Of a DNA stretch of 64,000 nucleotides, positions 43,515 through 52,388 are shown piece by piece. This stretch comes from Acrocarpospora phusangensis (lineage in GTDB: Bacteria > Actinomycetota > Actinomycetes > Streptosporangiales > Streptosporangiaceae). Both the position numbers and the translations under genes were made by a program. Each line of letters starts with the position of its first letter. Position 1 is the first letter of the stretch. The stretch lies in NCBI RefSeq assembly GCF_016862995.1, contig NZ_BOOA01000008.1, forward strand, positions 1 through 64,000, read 5' to 3'. A model generated the notes under the pieces. The model saw only the letters and a program-made list of their open reading frames with translations. It was not told where the DNA came from and did no database searches.

Positions 43515-44126
43515 GTGCCGGAGTTTCCTGAGGAGGAGGATCGCCTGCCCCCCGGGCAGTACATCCCGCGCGGGCGGCCCGTCATCCATTACGGGAGAGT
43601 GCCGACATTCCGCCCGCAGACCTGGCGGTTCCAGGTGTTCGGGGCCACGGCCGGCGGCGAGACGTACATGTACACGTGGGAGGAGTTCTCGGCCCTGCCG
43701 CGCACCAGCGTGGTCGCCGACTTCCACTGCGTCACCAAGTTCTCGATCATGGGCAACGAGTGGGGCGGCATCCCCGCCCGCGCCCTCCTGGAAGCCGCGC
43801 CCCCCGCCGACAACGTCCGCCACGTCATGATCTGGGCCGAGTACGGCTTCAGCGCCAACCTCCGCATGAGCGACTTCGACCGCGACACCACCCTGTTCGC
43901 CACCGAACTCGACGACAAACCCCTCTCCCCGGAACGCGGCTTCCCCGTCCGCGTGGTCGTCCCCCACCTGTACGCCTGGAAGAGCGTCAAATGGGTCCGC
44001 GGCATCGAGTACCTGACCGAGGACCGCCGCGGCTTCTGGGAGGAACGCGGCTACCACAACATCGCCGACCCCTGGCGCGAACAGCGCTACTCATACCAGG
44101 AGGAGCCGGGCGAGGGCCCGCCCTGA
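43515..44126 (+). CDS. Sulfite-oxidase-like molybdopterin oxidoreductase (YuiH type)
   Basis: A 203-residue single-domain molybdoenzyme. It starts PPGQYIPRGRPVIHYGRVP and has WEEFSALPRTSVVADFHCVTKFS, where Cys is the predicted molybdenum ligand, GIPARALLEAA, and FPVRVVVPHLYAWKSVKWVRGIEYL, all typical of soluble sulfite-oxidase-like proteins. No signal peptide and no dimerisation domain. Redox partner and substrate unknown. GTG start 43515. Its stop lies one base before the next gene's start region. Confidence 0.88.
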   Translation: MPEFPEEEDRLPPGQYIPRGRPVIHYGRVPTFRPQTWRFQVFGATAGGETYMYTWEEFSALPRTSVVADFHCVTKFSIMGNEWGGIPARALLEAAPPADNVRHVMIWAEYGFSANLRMSDFDRDTTLFATELDDKPLSPERGFPVRVVVPHLYAWKSVKWVRGIEYLTEDRRGFWEERGYHNIADPWREQRYSYQEEPGEGPP

Positions 44127-44127
44127 C

Positions 44128-45255
44128 GTGCCGTCAGGCGTTACGGTGGCGCGGGTGTCCGTCACCGTGTGGTTGCTCGTGTGCGCGCTCTGTGGTCTTT
44201 CGGGGTTCTGGGTGTCGCGGCGGCGGCCGCGGACCGGGGAGCCGGCCACGTTCGCCGCGTTCCGGCTGGCCGGGCGGGCGGCGCCGGCGTTGCGTACCGG
44301 GCTGAACCGGGATTCGGCGCGGCGGAGCGTACGGCATCTGCGGTGTCTGCTGGGGACGGCGTCGCTGGTGGTGACCTCGACCGACCAGGTGCTGGCGGGG
44401 GCGGGGGACGGGCGGCCGGGGGACGCGGAGGCGCTGGCGGGGGCGCGGGCGGTGGCGGCCAGCGGGCGGCCGTACCTGGCGGACGGGGTGGTGGCGGTGC
44501 CGCTGGTGGTGGACGGGCGCGTGGTGGGGGCCCTGCTGGCCTGCGACGCCGAGGTGACCGGGGGCCTGGTGCGTACGGTGGCCGAGGTGGGGCGGTGGGT
44601 GTCGGGGCAGCTGGAGCTGGCCGAGCTGGAGGTGTCGCGGCGGCGGGCGGTGGACGCGGAGACCAGGGCGCTGCGGGCGCAGATATCACCGCATTTCGTC
44701 TACAACTCGTTGACCACGATCGCGTCGTTCGTGCGTACCGATCCGGAGCGGGCGCGGGAGCTGCTGGTGGACTTCGCCGACTTCACCCGGTACTCGCTGC
44801 GCAGGGCCCGGGATTTCACCACCCTGGCCGACGAGCTGACCTGCGTGGACCGGTATCTGCTGCTGGAGCGGGCCAGGTTCGGCGACCGGCTGCGGTTCAG
44901 CGTGCAGGTCGCGCCGGAGGTGCTGGCGGTGCCGGTGCCGTTCCTCTGCCTCCAGCCGCTGGTGGAGAACGCCATCAAGCACGGCATGCCGGGCGAGGTC
45001 CGGGTCGTGATCAGGGACGCCGGGCCGGAGGCGCACATCTCGATCGAGGACGACGGCGTCGGCATGGAGCCCGCCCGGGTGCGGGACGTGCTGGGGGACG
45101 ACCACGAGGGCGGCATCGGGCTCAGCAACGTCGACTCCCGGCTGCGCCAGATCTACGGCCAGGACTACGGGCTGGTGGTGGAGACCGCGCCCGGGAAGGG
45201 CACCCGGATCCGGCTGCGGGTGCCCAAGTACCGGCCGGAGCCTAGCCCGTTGTAG
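44128..45255 (+). CDS. LytS-type sensor histidine kinase
   Basis: A 375-residue kinase of the His_kinase (PF06580) class. One N-terminal TM (VTVWLLVCALCGLSGFWV) and a GAF-like domain (about 60-165) precede the phospho-accepting His in AQISPHFVYNSLTTIASFVR and a HATPase domain with LQPLVENAIKHG, EDDGVGM and GIGLSNVDSRLRQIYG. It lacks the multi-TM 5TM sensor of classical LytS. GTG 44128 is the annotated start, and GTG 44155 is an alternative. Partner: LytTR regulator at 45321. Context with a monocarboxylate-type symporter suggests sensing of organic acids. Confidence 0.9.
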   Translation: MPSGVTVARVSVTVWLLVCALCGLSGFWVSRRRPRTGEPATFAAFRLAGRAAPALRTGLNRDSARRSVRHLRCLLGTASLVVTSTDQVLAGAGDGRPGDAEALAGARAVAASGRPYLADGVVAVPLVVDGRVVGALLACDAEVTGGLVRTVAEVGRWVSGQLELAELEVSRRRAVDAETRALRAQISPHFVYNSLTTIASFVRTDPERARELLVDFADFTRYSLRRARDFTTLADELTCVDRYLLLERARFGDRLRFSVQVAPEVLAVPVPFLCLQPLVENAIKHGMPGEVRVVIRDAGPEAHISIEDDGVGMEPARVRDVLGDDHEGGIGLSNVDSRLRQIYGQDYGLVVETAPGKGTRIRLRVPKYRPEPSPL

Positions 45256-45320
45256 TCAAATGATTACCGAATGCTGGCGTGTCGCTTGCGGCCGGCTCGC
45301 GCGCGCGGCACGGTGTGCCC

Positions 45321-46076
45321 ATGCTGCGAGTCCTGGCCGTTGACGACGAGGCGCCGGCGCTGTCGGAGCTGTCCTACCTGCTGCGCGAGGACGCCCGGGT
45401 CGAGCACGTGGCCACCGCCCCCGACGGCGTCAAAGCCCTGCAGGACATGGTCCAGATGATCGGCGCGGGGGAGCGGCTGGACGGCGTCTTCCTCGACATC
45501 CGCATGTCCGGCCTGAACGGCCTGGACCTGGCCCGGCTGATCGGCGGATTCCCCGCGCCGCCCAAACTGGTCTTCGTGACCGCGCACGACGACTGCGCGG
45601 TGCAGGCGTTCGAGCTCGAAGCCGTCGACTACCTGCTCAAACCGGTCCGCCCCGAACGCCTCGCCGAGGCCGTACGGCGGCTGTCGACGGCCATCGCCGC
45701 GCCCGCCGACGAGGGCGGCGGCGAAAAGGACGTCATCCCGGTCGAACTGGGCGGCCGGACCCGGTTCATCCCCCAGCAGGCGGTCTGGTACGCCGAGGCC
45801 CAGGGCGACTACGTGCGCCTGCACACCGCCGACGGCGGCTTCCTGGTCCGGATGTCGCTGAGCGCGCTGGAACGCCGCTGGGCCGGCTCCGGCTTCATCC
45901 GCGCCCACCGCAGCACGCTGGTCAACGCCCGGCACGTCAGCGAACTCCGCTTCGACGCCGGCCGCGCCCTCCTCAAGGTCGCCGCCGTGACCCTCCCGGT
46001 CAGCCGCCGCCACACCCGCCAGGTCCGCGAACAGCTCGTCCACCAGTTCCGCGGCCCGGCAGAGGGCCGCCCGTGA
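45321..46076 (+). CDS. LytTR family response regulator
   Basis: A 251-residue regulator. Receiver: LRVLAVDDEAPALSELSYLL, phospho-Asp in GVFLDIRMSG, Lys in YLLKPVRPERL. DNA binding: LytTR domain with FIPQQAVWYAEAQGDYVRLH, FIRAHRSTLVNARHV and LPVSRRHTRQV. ATG 45321 opens the receiver directly; upstream in-frame starts read through non-conserved sequence. Its stop overlaps the GTG of the next gene (GTGA), so regulator and transport genes are translationally coupled. Confidence 0.92.
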   Translation: MLRVLAVDDEAPALSELSYLLREDARVEHVATAPDGVKALQDMVQMIGAGERLDGVFLDIRMSGLNGLDLARLIGGFPAPPKLVFVTAHDDCAVQAFELEAVDYLLKPVRPERLAEAVRRLSTAIAAPADEGGGEKDVIPVELGGRTRFIPQQAVWYAEAQGDYVRLHTADGGFLVRMSLSALERRWAGSGFIRAHRSTLVNARHVSELRFDAGRALLKVAAVTLPVSRRHTRQVREQLVHQFRGPAEGRP

Positions 46077-46705
46077 GCATGTCCGAGTCCGGGTACGGCC
46101 TGGCGAAGGGCATCGCCTCGGGTCAGGTCGCCTCAAGTCAGGTCGCCTCGGCTCACGTCGCTTCGGGCCAGGTCGCCTCGGGAGAACTCGCGCCCGAACG
46201 GCTCGCGCGGGGGCGTGCCGCGCTGGAAGATGCCGGGCCGGGATACGTCGCGAATGAGGACATCGGCGCGCTGACAGCCTCGATCATGCGCCGTCAGCTC
46301 CGCGAGGCCCTGCGCACGCTGGCGGTGATCGCAGCCGTCTTCGCCTGCATCCCGGCGCTGCTCACGATGATCCCGCCGGGATCGAAGGCCACCTGGGCGA
46401 TCCTCGGGCTGGGCGTGCAGCCGGTATGGGTGGCCGTAGCCGTCTGGCACGTCCGCCGGGCGGAACGCGAGGAGCGCGTCCCGAAGGGGGTTGGGCAGGA
46501 CTCGGGGCCGGGACCCGGCGCGGGAGTCAGCCGGGATCCGGTCCAGGAGGCTGCGCGGGGAGCAGGGCGGGGAATCGCGCAGGGATCGGGGCTGGCATCA
46601 GGCCAGAGACCAGGGCGGGGGGCTGCCGGCCCGGGAGCTGGGCGGGGGATCGTGCGGGAATCAAGGCGGGGGCCGGGCGAGAGCTGGTCCGGCCGGGAGG
46701 GCTGA
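46073..46705 (+). CDS. Small two-TM membrane protein with repetitive ends (DUF485-like position)
   Basis: A 210-residue protein. The N-terminus holds five pentapeptide repeats of the type GQVAS (15-bp DNA units, 46118-46190). The middle has two TM helices (LRTLAVIAAVFACIPALLTM and WAILGLGVQPVWVAVAVWHV), and the last 70 residues are a Gly/Arg-rich low-complexity tail. It lies directly before, and overlaps (TGATG), a sodium/solute symporter gene, the position usually held by DUF485 or MctB-like accessory subunits. So I infer an accessory subunit; sequence similarity to DUF485 is weak. Confidence 0.72.
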   Translation: MSMSESGYGLAKGIASGQVASSQVASAHVASGQVASGELAPERLARGRAALEDAGPGYVANEDIGALTASIMRRQLREALRTLAVIAAVFACIPALLTMIPPGSKATWAILGLGVQPVWVAVAVWHVRRAEREERVPKGVGQDSGPGPGAGVSRDPVQEAARGAGRGIAQGSGLASGQRPGRGAAGPGAGRGIVRESRRGPGESWSGREG

Positions 46706-48207
46706 TGGGGACCGCGGTGGTGGCGACGCTCGCGGGTGTGGTGTTCGTGCTGCTGGGTTCCGCGCTGGCGGGCACGTTACGGCCCCGCCGCTACTCCACC
46801 CCGGCGGACTTCTACGTCGCCGCCCGCGCGGTCCGCCCCTGGTGGAACGCCTCGGCGATCAGCTCCGAGTACACCTCGGCCGCCGCGTACTTCGGCCTGG
46901 TCGGCCTGATCGCGGCGCACGGCGCGAAGATGCTCTGGTACTCGGTCGGGGCCGCCGCGGGATTCCTCGTCCTGCTGGTCCTCGTGGTGGCGCCGCTGCG
47001 CCGCTCCGGCACGTACACGCTCTCCGACTTCGCCCAGTGGCGGCTCGGTTCCGTGGTGGTACGGCGGGTGGTGACCGTACTCGTCCTGTTCGTCGGCCTG
47101 GTCTACCTGGTCGCCCAGCTGCACGCGGCCGGGATCGTGCTGCGCCTGCTGACCGGTTTCCCGCCGTGGGCCGGCTGGCTGGCCGTGGCCTTCGTCGTGC
47201 TGGCGGTGGCCCTGGCGGGCGGCATGGGCAGCAGCACCCGCGTGCAGTCGCTCCAGTTCTGGTTCAAGCTCGCCTCCCTCGCCGCCGTGGCGGGAGTGCT
47301 GGTGGCGATCTGGTGGAGACACCCGGCGCATCCGCCGTCCGGCCCGGTGTACACGACCCAGGTCCTCGCGGGGGCCGGCGATCCGTCCACGCTCGGGGTG
47401 GTGACGGTGCTGATCGCGTCCGCGCTCGGTGTGATGGGGCTGCCGCAGATCGTGGTTCGGTTCTACACCAACCCGGACGGGCGGGCGGCCCGCCGTACGG
47501 TGGTGGCGGTGCTGGGCATGCTGAGCGTGTTCTACGTGCTCCCCGCCGTGTTCGGGCTGCTCGCCCGCTGGTACGCCCCGCCCAGGACCCCGGTCGACCA
47601 GGTGCTCCTGCTGCTGCCGTCGCTGATGGCCCCGGGGTGGCTGGGCGACGTGCTGACCGGCCTGCTGGCGGCGGGGGCGTTCGCGGCCTTCCTGGCGACC
47701 TCCTGCGGCGTGCTGGTGGCGGTCGGCGGCACGCTCTCGACCTCCCTGTTCGGGGGCGGCGTGGGCGGGTTCCGGCGCGGGGCGCTGCTGGTGGTCGCGG
47801 GCGCGCTCGCCCTGGTCTGGTCCACCCCGCCGGGCGCCTCGATCCTGCTCGTGCTGCTCGCGTTCGGGCTGTCGGCGGCCACCCTGTGCCCGCTGCTGGT
47901 CCTCGGCGTGTGGTGGCGGGGCCTGTCGGTGCCCGGCGCGGTGGCCGGGCTGGTCACCGGGGCCGGGGTGACGGCCCTCCTGGTGGGGGTGCGATTCGCG
48001 GGCGGGGGTTTCACGCCCCTCCTGCGGTACCCGGCCCTGGTCGCGGTGCCCGCCGCGTTCGCGGTCATGGTGGCGATCTCGCTGGTCACGCGGCATCGGG
48101 TGCCCCCGGGGACGGACGCGCTGCTGGCCAGGATGCACCTGCCGGAAGAGCTCACCACTCCGGAAATCGACCGCTCGTCGCTCGGCGGCAGCCGCTCGTC
48201 GTGGTGA
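46705..48207 (+). CDS. Sodium:solute symporter (SSS family, monocarboxylate type)
   Basis: A 500-residue transporter with about thirteen TM helices. SSS hallmarks are FYVAARAVRPWWNASAISSE near the start, SGTYTLSDFAQWRLGS, the long segment VYLVAQLHAAGIVLRLLTGF and LPQIVVRFYTNPDGRAARRT (the acetate-permease-like signature MGLPHI/MRFFT variant), and a late AFAAFLATSCGVLVAVGGTLS. It most resembles ActP/MctC-type acetate-pyruvate carriers. It sits in an operon with LytS/LytTR and a small membrane subunit. Confidence 0.9.
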   Translation: MGTAVVATLAGVVFVLLGSALAGTLRPRRYSTPADFYVAARAVRPWWNASAISSEYTSAAAYFGLVGLIAAHGAKMLWYSVGAAAGFLVLLVLVVAPLRRSGTYTLSDFAQWRLGSVVVRRVVTVLVLFVGLVYLVAQLHAAGIVLRLLTGFPPWAGWLAVAFVVLAVALAGGMGSSTRVQSLQFWFKLASLAAVAGVLVAIWWRHPAHPPSGPVYTTQVLAGAGDPSTLGVVTVLIASALGVMGLPQIVVRFYTNPDGRAARRTVVAVLGMLSVFYVLPAVFGLLARWYAPPRTPVDQVLLLLPSLMAPGWLGDVLTGLLAAGAFAAFLATSCGVLVAVGGTLSTSLFGGGVGGFRRGALLVVAGALALVWSTPPGASILLVLLAFGLSAATLCPLLVLGVWWRGLSVPGAVAGLVTGAGVTALLVGVRFAGGGFTPLLRYPALVAVPAAFAVMVAISLVTRHRVPPGTDALLARMHLPEELTTPEIDRSSLGGSRSSW

Positions 48208-48354
48208 CCGGACCCGCAGAGCGCGAACTACCGACCACTCGTCGGAAGCGGGTTTCACCGCTCCGATCACCCACCGTAATGTTTGGGCTCGTTCCGCTGG
48301 TGCGAGTCCGCGCCGCCGGCCCCGCTCGGGGGGGTGGGCCGGCGAGCGGCACGT

Positions 48355-48430
48355 GACGGGAGCGCCCGCGGCGGCAACCGCGATCCGGCCATACGGGGGG
48401 AGGCCGGATCCGGGCCGCGGGCCTCCCGTC
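48355..48430. terminator. Large nested inverted repeat between convergent genes
   Basis: Outer arms of about 17 bp (GACGGGAGCGCCCGCGGC and GCCGCGGGCCTCCCGTC, one bulge) enclose a second 8-bp stem (ATCCGGCC/GGCCGGAT). It lies between the symporter and the convergent nfo gene and ends 11 bp from the nfo stop. Probable bidirectional terminator. Confidence 0.75.
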
Positions 48431-48440
48431 ACCACCCGTC

Positions 48441-49274
48441 TCAGCCGCGCAGCTTCTTCAGCACCTCGATGTCCTCACGGTGTTTGTCGGCCTTGCCGGG
48501 CGTCTCGATGCACAACGGCACGCCGTCGGCGACGGGATGCCGCATCAGGTCGGCGAACGGCTGGCTGCCGATGTGACCGGCGCCGATGCTCTCGTGCCGG
48601 TCCTTCTTCGAGCCGCACACGTCCTTGCAGTCGTTGGCGTGGATCAGCTTCAACCGGCCGGGCGCGACCCGGTTCAGCTCCTCCAGCATCTTCGCCATCC
48701 CGCCGGGCGCGGCCAGATCGTGCCCGGCCGCGAACATGTGGCAGGTGTCCAGGCAGATGCACGCCCGCGGATGGAACTCCAGCGCGGTCAGGTAGGGCTC
48801 CAGGTCCTGGACGGTCGCGCACAACATCTGCCCCTGCCCGGCCATCGGCTCCAGCAGCAGGTCGGGGCCGTCGTCCGGGATCTCGTCCAGGAGCGGCAGC
48901 AGGTTCTCCCGCACCTGCCGCAGCGCGGACTCCCGCGACTGGCTGACCGCCGACCCGGTGTGCACGACCACGCCGCGCGCGCCGATCTCGGCCCCGCGCC
49001 GCAGCGTGTGCCGGACCAGCGCGATCGATCCGGTCAGCGTCGCCTCGGTCGGCGAGCCGAAGTTCACCATGTACGGCGTGTGCGCGAAGACCGGCAGCCC
49101 GGCCTCCCTGAGCTTCGCGTCCTCGGCGGGCACGCCCCCGGTCACCGCCCACGCGCGTGGATTGGTGACGAAGACCTGGACCATCTCGGCGCCGATCTCG
49201 GCCGCGTACCGCAGCCCGCCGGTGGCCAGCCCGCCCGCGACGGACACGTGCCCGCCAATGGGATTGTTGGTCAT
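48441..49274 (-). CDS. nfo: Deoxyribonuclease IV (AP endonuclease IV)
   Basis: A 277-residue TIM-barrel zinc endonuclease. It opens IGGHVSVAGGLATGGLRYAA and holds the zinc-site motifs: VFAHTPYMVNFGS, GVVVHTGS, LLLEPMAGQG (Glu), CLDTCHMFAAGHD (Asp, His), LIHANDCKDVCGSKKDRHESIG (His residues; broken up to stay short) and CIETPGKADKHREDI. It incises DNA at abasic sites in base excision repair. A GCTCCA-N6-TGGAGC inverted repeat lies 6 bp upstream of the start and may be regulatory. Confidence 0.94.
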   Translation of the reverse strand: MTNNPIGGHVSVAGGLATGGLRYAAEIGAEMVQVFVTNPRAWAVTGGVPAEDAKLREAGLPVFAHTPYMVNFGSPTEATLTGSIALVRHTLRRGAEIGARGVVVHTGSAVSQSRESALRQVRENLLPLLDEIPDDGPDLLLEPMAGQGQMLCATVQDLEPYLTALEFHPRACICLDTCHMFAAGHDLAAPGGMAKMLEELNRVAPGRLKLIHANDCKDVCGSKKDRHESIGAGHIGSQPFADLMRHPVADGVPLCIETPGKADKHREDIEVLKKLRG

Positions 49275-49386
49275 AGTGCGCTCCAGCGTAGTTGGAGCAA
49301 GCTACAAAACCGGCCAGGTGACAGGCACGCAGGATCGGAGTTCCGGTTCCTGGCACCGGCCGCCGGTCGGGTGTCTACTTGCTCAC

Positions 49387-49860
49387 ATGCGCGAACCCGG
49401 CCGTCCCGACCTGCTCGCCTGCTGCGCGTCCACCCGGTGGGCGGACGCGGTGGAGGCGCTCGCGCCGTACCCGACGCTTGGTGAGCTGACGGCGGCGGGG
49501 GAGTCGGCGCTGGCCGGGCTGGGCTGGGACGACGTCCTGGAGGCGCTGGCCGCCCACCCCCGGATCGGGGACCGCGCCGCCGGTTCGGACCGGGAGTCGT
49601 CGTGGTCCCGCGCCGAGCAGTCCGGTACGGCTCACGCCGACCCCGCCCTGCTGGAGGCGCTCCGCCAGGGCAACGAGGCGTACGAGCGGCGGTTCGGGCA
49701 TGTGTACCTGATCTGCGCGACCGGCCGTCCCGCCGGGGAGATGCTGGACCTGCTGCTGGCCCGCCTGGCCAACGACCCCGAGGTGGAACGGAAGATCGTC
49801 AGGGACGAGCTGGGCAAGATCGTCAAGCTCCGGCTGGCCAAGCTGTGGGAGGGCCGATGA
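49387..49860 (+). CDS. uraD: OHCU decarboxylase (2-oxo-4-hydroxy-4-carboxy-5-ureidoimidazoline decarboxylase)
   Basis: A 157-residue all-helical enzyme. Signatures: CCASTRWADAVEAL, LAAHPRIGDRA (the HPxIG motif with catalytic His), WSRAEQSG, GNEAYERRFGHVYLICATGR, NDPEVERKIVRDELGKIVKLRL. It makes S-allantoin from OHCU, the last step of urate ring opening. Its stop overlaps the start of uraH (ATGA), and together with uricase it forms the classical three-gene urate-to-allantoin module. It heads the purine cluster. Confidence 0.94.
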   Translation: MREPGRPDLLACCASTRWADAVEALAPYPTLGELTAAGESALAGLGWDDVLEALAAHPRIGDRAAGSDRESSWSRAEQSGTAHADPALLEALRQGNEAYERRFGHVYLICATGRPAGEMLDLLLARLANDPEVERKIVRDELGKIVKLRLAKLWEGR

Positions 49861-50198
49861 CACTCTCGACGCACGTGCTCGACACCGCGCGCGGCTGTCC
49901 CGCCGCGGACGTGTTCGTCCGGCTGTCCTGCCGGGCGGCGCACGGGTTCGTGCCGCTGGCCGAAGGCCGTACGGACAAGGACGGGCGGATCAGGGAGTGG
50001 TCGCCGCTCGGCCGGGAGTGGACCGGCAAGCTGGACGCGGCCACCTACCGGCTGGTCTTCGACACGGCCGGCTACCTCGGCGAGGACGCCTTCTTCCCCG
50101 AGGTCAGCATCGTCTTCACCGTCGGCGACGCCGGCGCCCACCACCACGTCCCGCTGCTGCTGAGCCCCTTCGGCTACTCGACATATCGGGGGAGTTAG
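49857..50198 (+). CDS. uraH: 5-hydroxyisourate hydrolase (transthyretin-like)
   Basis: A 113-residue HIU hydrolase. N-terminal LSTHVLDTARGCPA carries the active-site His, and the C-terminal HHHVPLLLSPFGYSTYRGS is the family signature with the terminal tetrapeptide YRGS. It hydrolyses the unstable uricase product 5-hydroxyisourate to OHCU. ATG start overlaps uraD; the uricase start follows three bases after its stop. Confidence 0.95.
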   Translation: MTLSTHVLDTARGCPAADVFVRLSCRAAHGFVPLAEGRTDKDGRIREWSPLGREWTGKLDAATYRLVFDTAGYLGEDAFFPEVSIVFTVGDAGAHHHVPLLLSPFGYSTYRGS

Positions 50199-50200
50199 TT

Positions 50201-51052
50201 TTGTTCGTCCTGGGCCCGAACCGGTACGGCAAGGCCGAGACCAGGGTGGTCCGCGTCACCAAGCACGGCGACGCCCACCACATCAAGGACCTCAACGTCA
50301 GCACGGCGCTCTCCGGCGACATGGCCGACGTGCACCTGTCCGGCGACAACGCGGCCGTGCTGGCCACCGACACGCAGAAGAACACCGTCTTCGCCTTCGC
50401 CAAGAAACACGGCATCGGCGCGGCCGAGGACTTCGCGCTGCTGCTGGCCCGCCACTTCGTCGACTCCCAGCCCACCATCCACCGGGCCAGGGTGGCCATC
50501 GACGAGTACGGCTGGGACCGCCGCGGCGGCCACTCCTTCGCCCGCAACGGCCGCGAGACCCGCACCTGCGTCGTGCACTACGACGGCGAGCGGTCCTGGG
50601 TGGTGTCCGGCCTGAAGGACCTGGTCCTGCTCAACACCACCGACTCCGAGTTCTGGGGTTTCGTCCGGGACGAGTACACGACGCTCAACGAGACCAGGGA
50701 CCGCGTCCTGGCCACCGCCGTGACCGCGACGTGGCGGCACGCGGGCGTCTCCGACTGGGACAAGTCCTACGAGAAGGCGCGTGAGGCGCTGCTGACCGCC
50801 TTCGCCGACACCTACAGCCTCTCCCTCCAGCAGACCCTGTACGCGATGGGCTCCCGCGTCCTCACCGACTGCCCCGAGATCGTGGAAGTCCGGCTGGCGC
50901 TGCCGAACAAGCACCACTTCCTGGTGGACCTGTCCCCGTTCGGGCTGGACAACGACGGCGAGGTGTTCTTCGCGGCCGACCGTCCGTACGGGCTGATCGA
51001 GGGCACGGTGCTGCGCGAGGGCGCGCCCGGCGCCGGACCGGCCTGGGAGTGA
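50201..51052 (+). CDS. uox: Urate oxidase (cofactor-free uricase)
   Basis: A 283-residue uricase. The family start FVLGPNRYGKAETRVVRV is followed by LATDTQKNTVFAFAKKHG, with the catalytic Thr, VAIDEYGWDRRGGHSFA, and IVEVRLALPNKHHFLVDLSP with the signature KHH. It oxidises urate to 5-hydroxyisourate. The start must be TTG 50201: it lies 3 bp after the uraH stop, is preceded by GGGGGA, and no ATG or GTG in frame would keep the conserved N-terminus. Confidence 0.94.
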   Translation: MFVLGPNRYGKAETRVVRVTKHGDAHHIKDLNVSTALSGDMADVHLSGDNAAVLATDTQKNTVFAFAKKHGIGAAEDFALLLARHFVDSQPTIHRARVAIDEYGWDRRGGHSFARNGRETRTCVVHYDGERSWVVSGLKDLVLLNTTDSEFWGFVRDEYTTLNETRDRVLATAVTATWRHAGVSDWDKSYEKAREALLTAFADTYSLSLQQTLYAMGSRVLTDCPEIVEVRLALPNKHHFLVDLSPFGLDNDGEVFFAADRPYGLIEGTVLREGAPGAGPAWE

Positions 51053-51054
51053 CG

Positions 51055-51915
51055 ATGGACTTCCTGAGACCCGCCACCTGGGCCGAGGCGCTGGCCCTCA
51101 AGGCCGAACGCCCCGAGGCCACGCCCATCCAGGGCGGCACCGACGTCATGGTCGAGATCAACCTGGACAAGGGCCGCCCGGCCGCCCTGCTCGACCTCAA
51201 CCCGGTCGCCGAACTGCGCGACTGGTCCGTCGGCGACGACGGCCGGCTGCGCGTCGGCGCCGGGGTCAGCTACACCCGGCTCATCGAGGAACTCGGCGAT
51301 CGGCTGCCGGGCCTGGCCCAGGCGTCCAGGACGGTCGGCTCGCCGCAGATCCGCAACCGGGGCACGGTCGCCGGGAACCTGGGGGCGGCCTCCCCGGCGG
51401 GGGACAGCCATCCGCCGCTGCTGGCCACCGGCGCCGTCGTCGAGGCCGCGTCGGTCCGGGGCGTACGGATGATCCCGATCGGCGAGTTCTACACGGGCGT
51501 CAAGCGGAACGCCCTCGAACCCGACGAGCTGATCCGCGCCGTACGGGTGCCCCCGGCGGACGGACCCCAGTACTTCTCCAAGATCGGCACGCGGAACGCG
51601 ATGGTCATCGCGGTCTGCTCGTTCTCGCTCGCCCTGCACCCGTCCCGGCGGGCGGTCGGCACCGGCATCGGCTCGGCCGCGCCGACCCCGCGCCGCGCGC
51701 CCGAGGCCGAGGAGTTTCTGGCCGGGGAGCTGGACTGGGACGGGCGCGCGCCCGTCTCCGAGGACACGGCACGGCGCTTCGGCGAACTGGTCGCGCGGGC
51801 CGCCGCGCCGATCGACGACGTGCGCGGCACCCGCGACTACCGGGTGCACGCGCTGGCCGTCATGGCGCGGCGCACCCTCGGCTGGGCCTGGCGGGACTAC
51901 GGGAGGGCGATCTGA
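51055..51915 (+). CDS. Xanthine dehydrogenase family FAD-binding subunit
   Basis: A 286-residue FAD subunit of a molybdenum hydroxylase. MDFLRPATWAEALALKAE opens it; the FAD-binding motifs are PIQGGTDVMVEIN and TVGSPQIRNRGTVAGNLGAASPAGDS. It transfers electrons from the 2Fe-2S subunit to NAD. GTG at 51049 is a possible earlier start that overlaps the uricase stop. Its stop overlaps the ATG of the 2Fe-2S subunit gene. Confidence 0.93.
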   Translation: MDFLRPATWAEALALKAERPEATPIQGGTDVMVEINLDKGRPAALLDLNPVAELRDWSVGDDGRLRVGAGVSYTRLIEELGDRLPGLAQASRTVGSPQIRNRGTVAGNLGAASPAGDSHPPLLATGAVVEAASVRGVRMIPIGEFYTGVKRNALEPDELIRAVRVPPADGPQYFSKIGTRNAMVIAVCSFSLALHPSRRAVGTGIGSAAPTPRRAPEAEEFLAGELDWDGRAPVSEDTARRFGELVARAAAPIDDVRGTRDYRVHALAVMARRTLGWAWRDYGRAI

Positions 51916-52388
51916 TGCGGGTGAACTTGACCGTCAACGGCGAGAAGATGTCCGCCGACGACGTCTGGGAAGGCGAGAGCCTGCTGTACGCGCTGCGCGA
52001 GCGGCTCGGCCTGCCCGGCGCGAAGAACGCCTGCGAACAGGGCGAATGCGGTTCCTGCACGGTCTACCTGGACGACGTTCCGGTGTGCGCCTGCCTGGTC
52101 GCCGTCGGCCAGGCGGAAGGCCGCTCGGTGGTCACCGTCGAAGGGCTGGCCGAGGGGGAGACCCTCGACGAGGTCCAGCAGGCCTTCGTGGAGTGCGGGG
52201 CCGTGCAGTGCGGCTTCTGCACACCGGGACTGATCGTCCAGGCCCACTCCCTGATCGCGTCCAGCCCGGGAATCCCCGAGGACGCCGAGATCCGCGAGGC
52301 CCTGGCGGGGAACCTGTGCCGGTGCACGGGCTACGAGAAGATCCTCGACGCCGTACGGCTGGCCGCCGCCAGGAAGGCCGCCTCGTGA
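51915..52388 (+). CDS. Xanthine dehydrogenase family 2Fe-2S subunit
   Basis: A 157-residue two-cluster ferredoxin subunit. N-terminal plant-type cluster: CEQGECGSCTVYLD preceded by LPGAKNA; C-terminal cluster: CGFCTPGLIV and LCRCTGYEKI. All eight Cys ligands are present. In family operons the large molybdopterin subunit normally follows, but here the next gene is a deaminase, so this subunit must pair with a large subunit encoded elsewhere. Confidence 0.94.
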   Translation: MRVNLTVNGEKMSADDVWEGESLLYALRERLGLPGAKNACEQGECGSCTVYLDDVPVCACLVAVGQAEGRSVVTVEGLAEGETLDEVQQAFVECGAVQCGFCTPGLIVQAHSLIASSPGIPEDAEIREALAGNLCRCTGYEKILDAVRLAAARKAAS

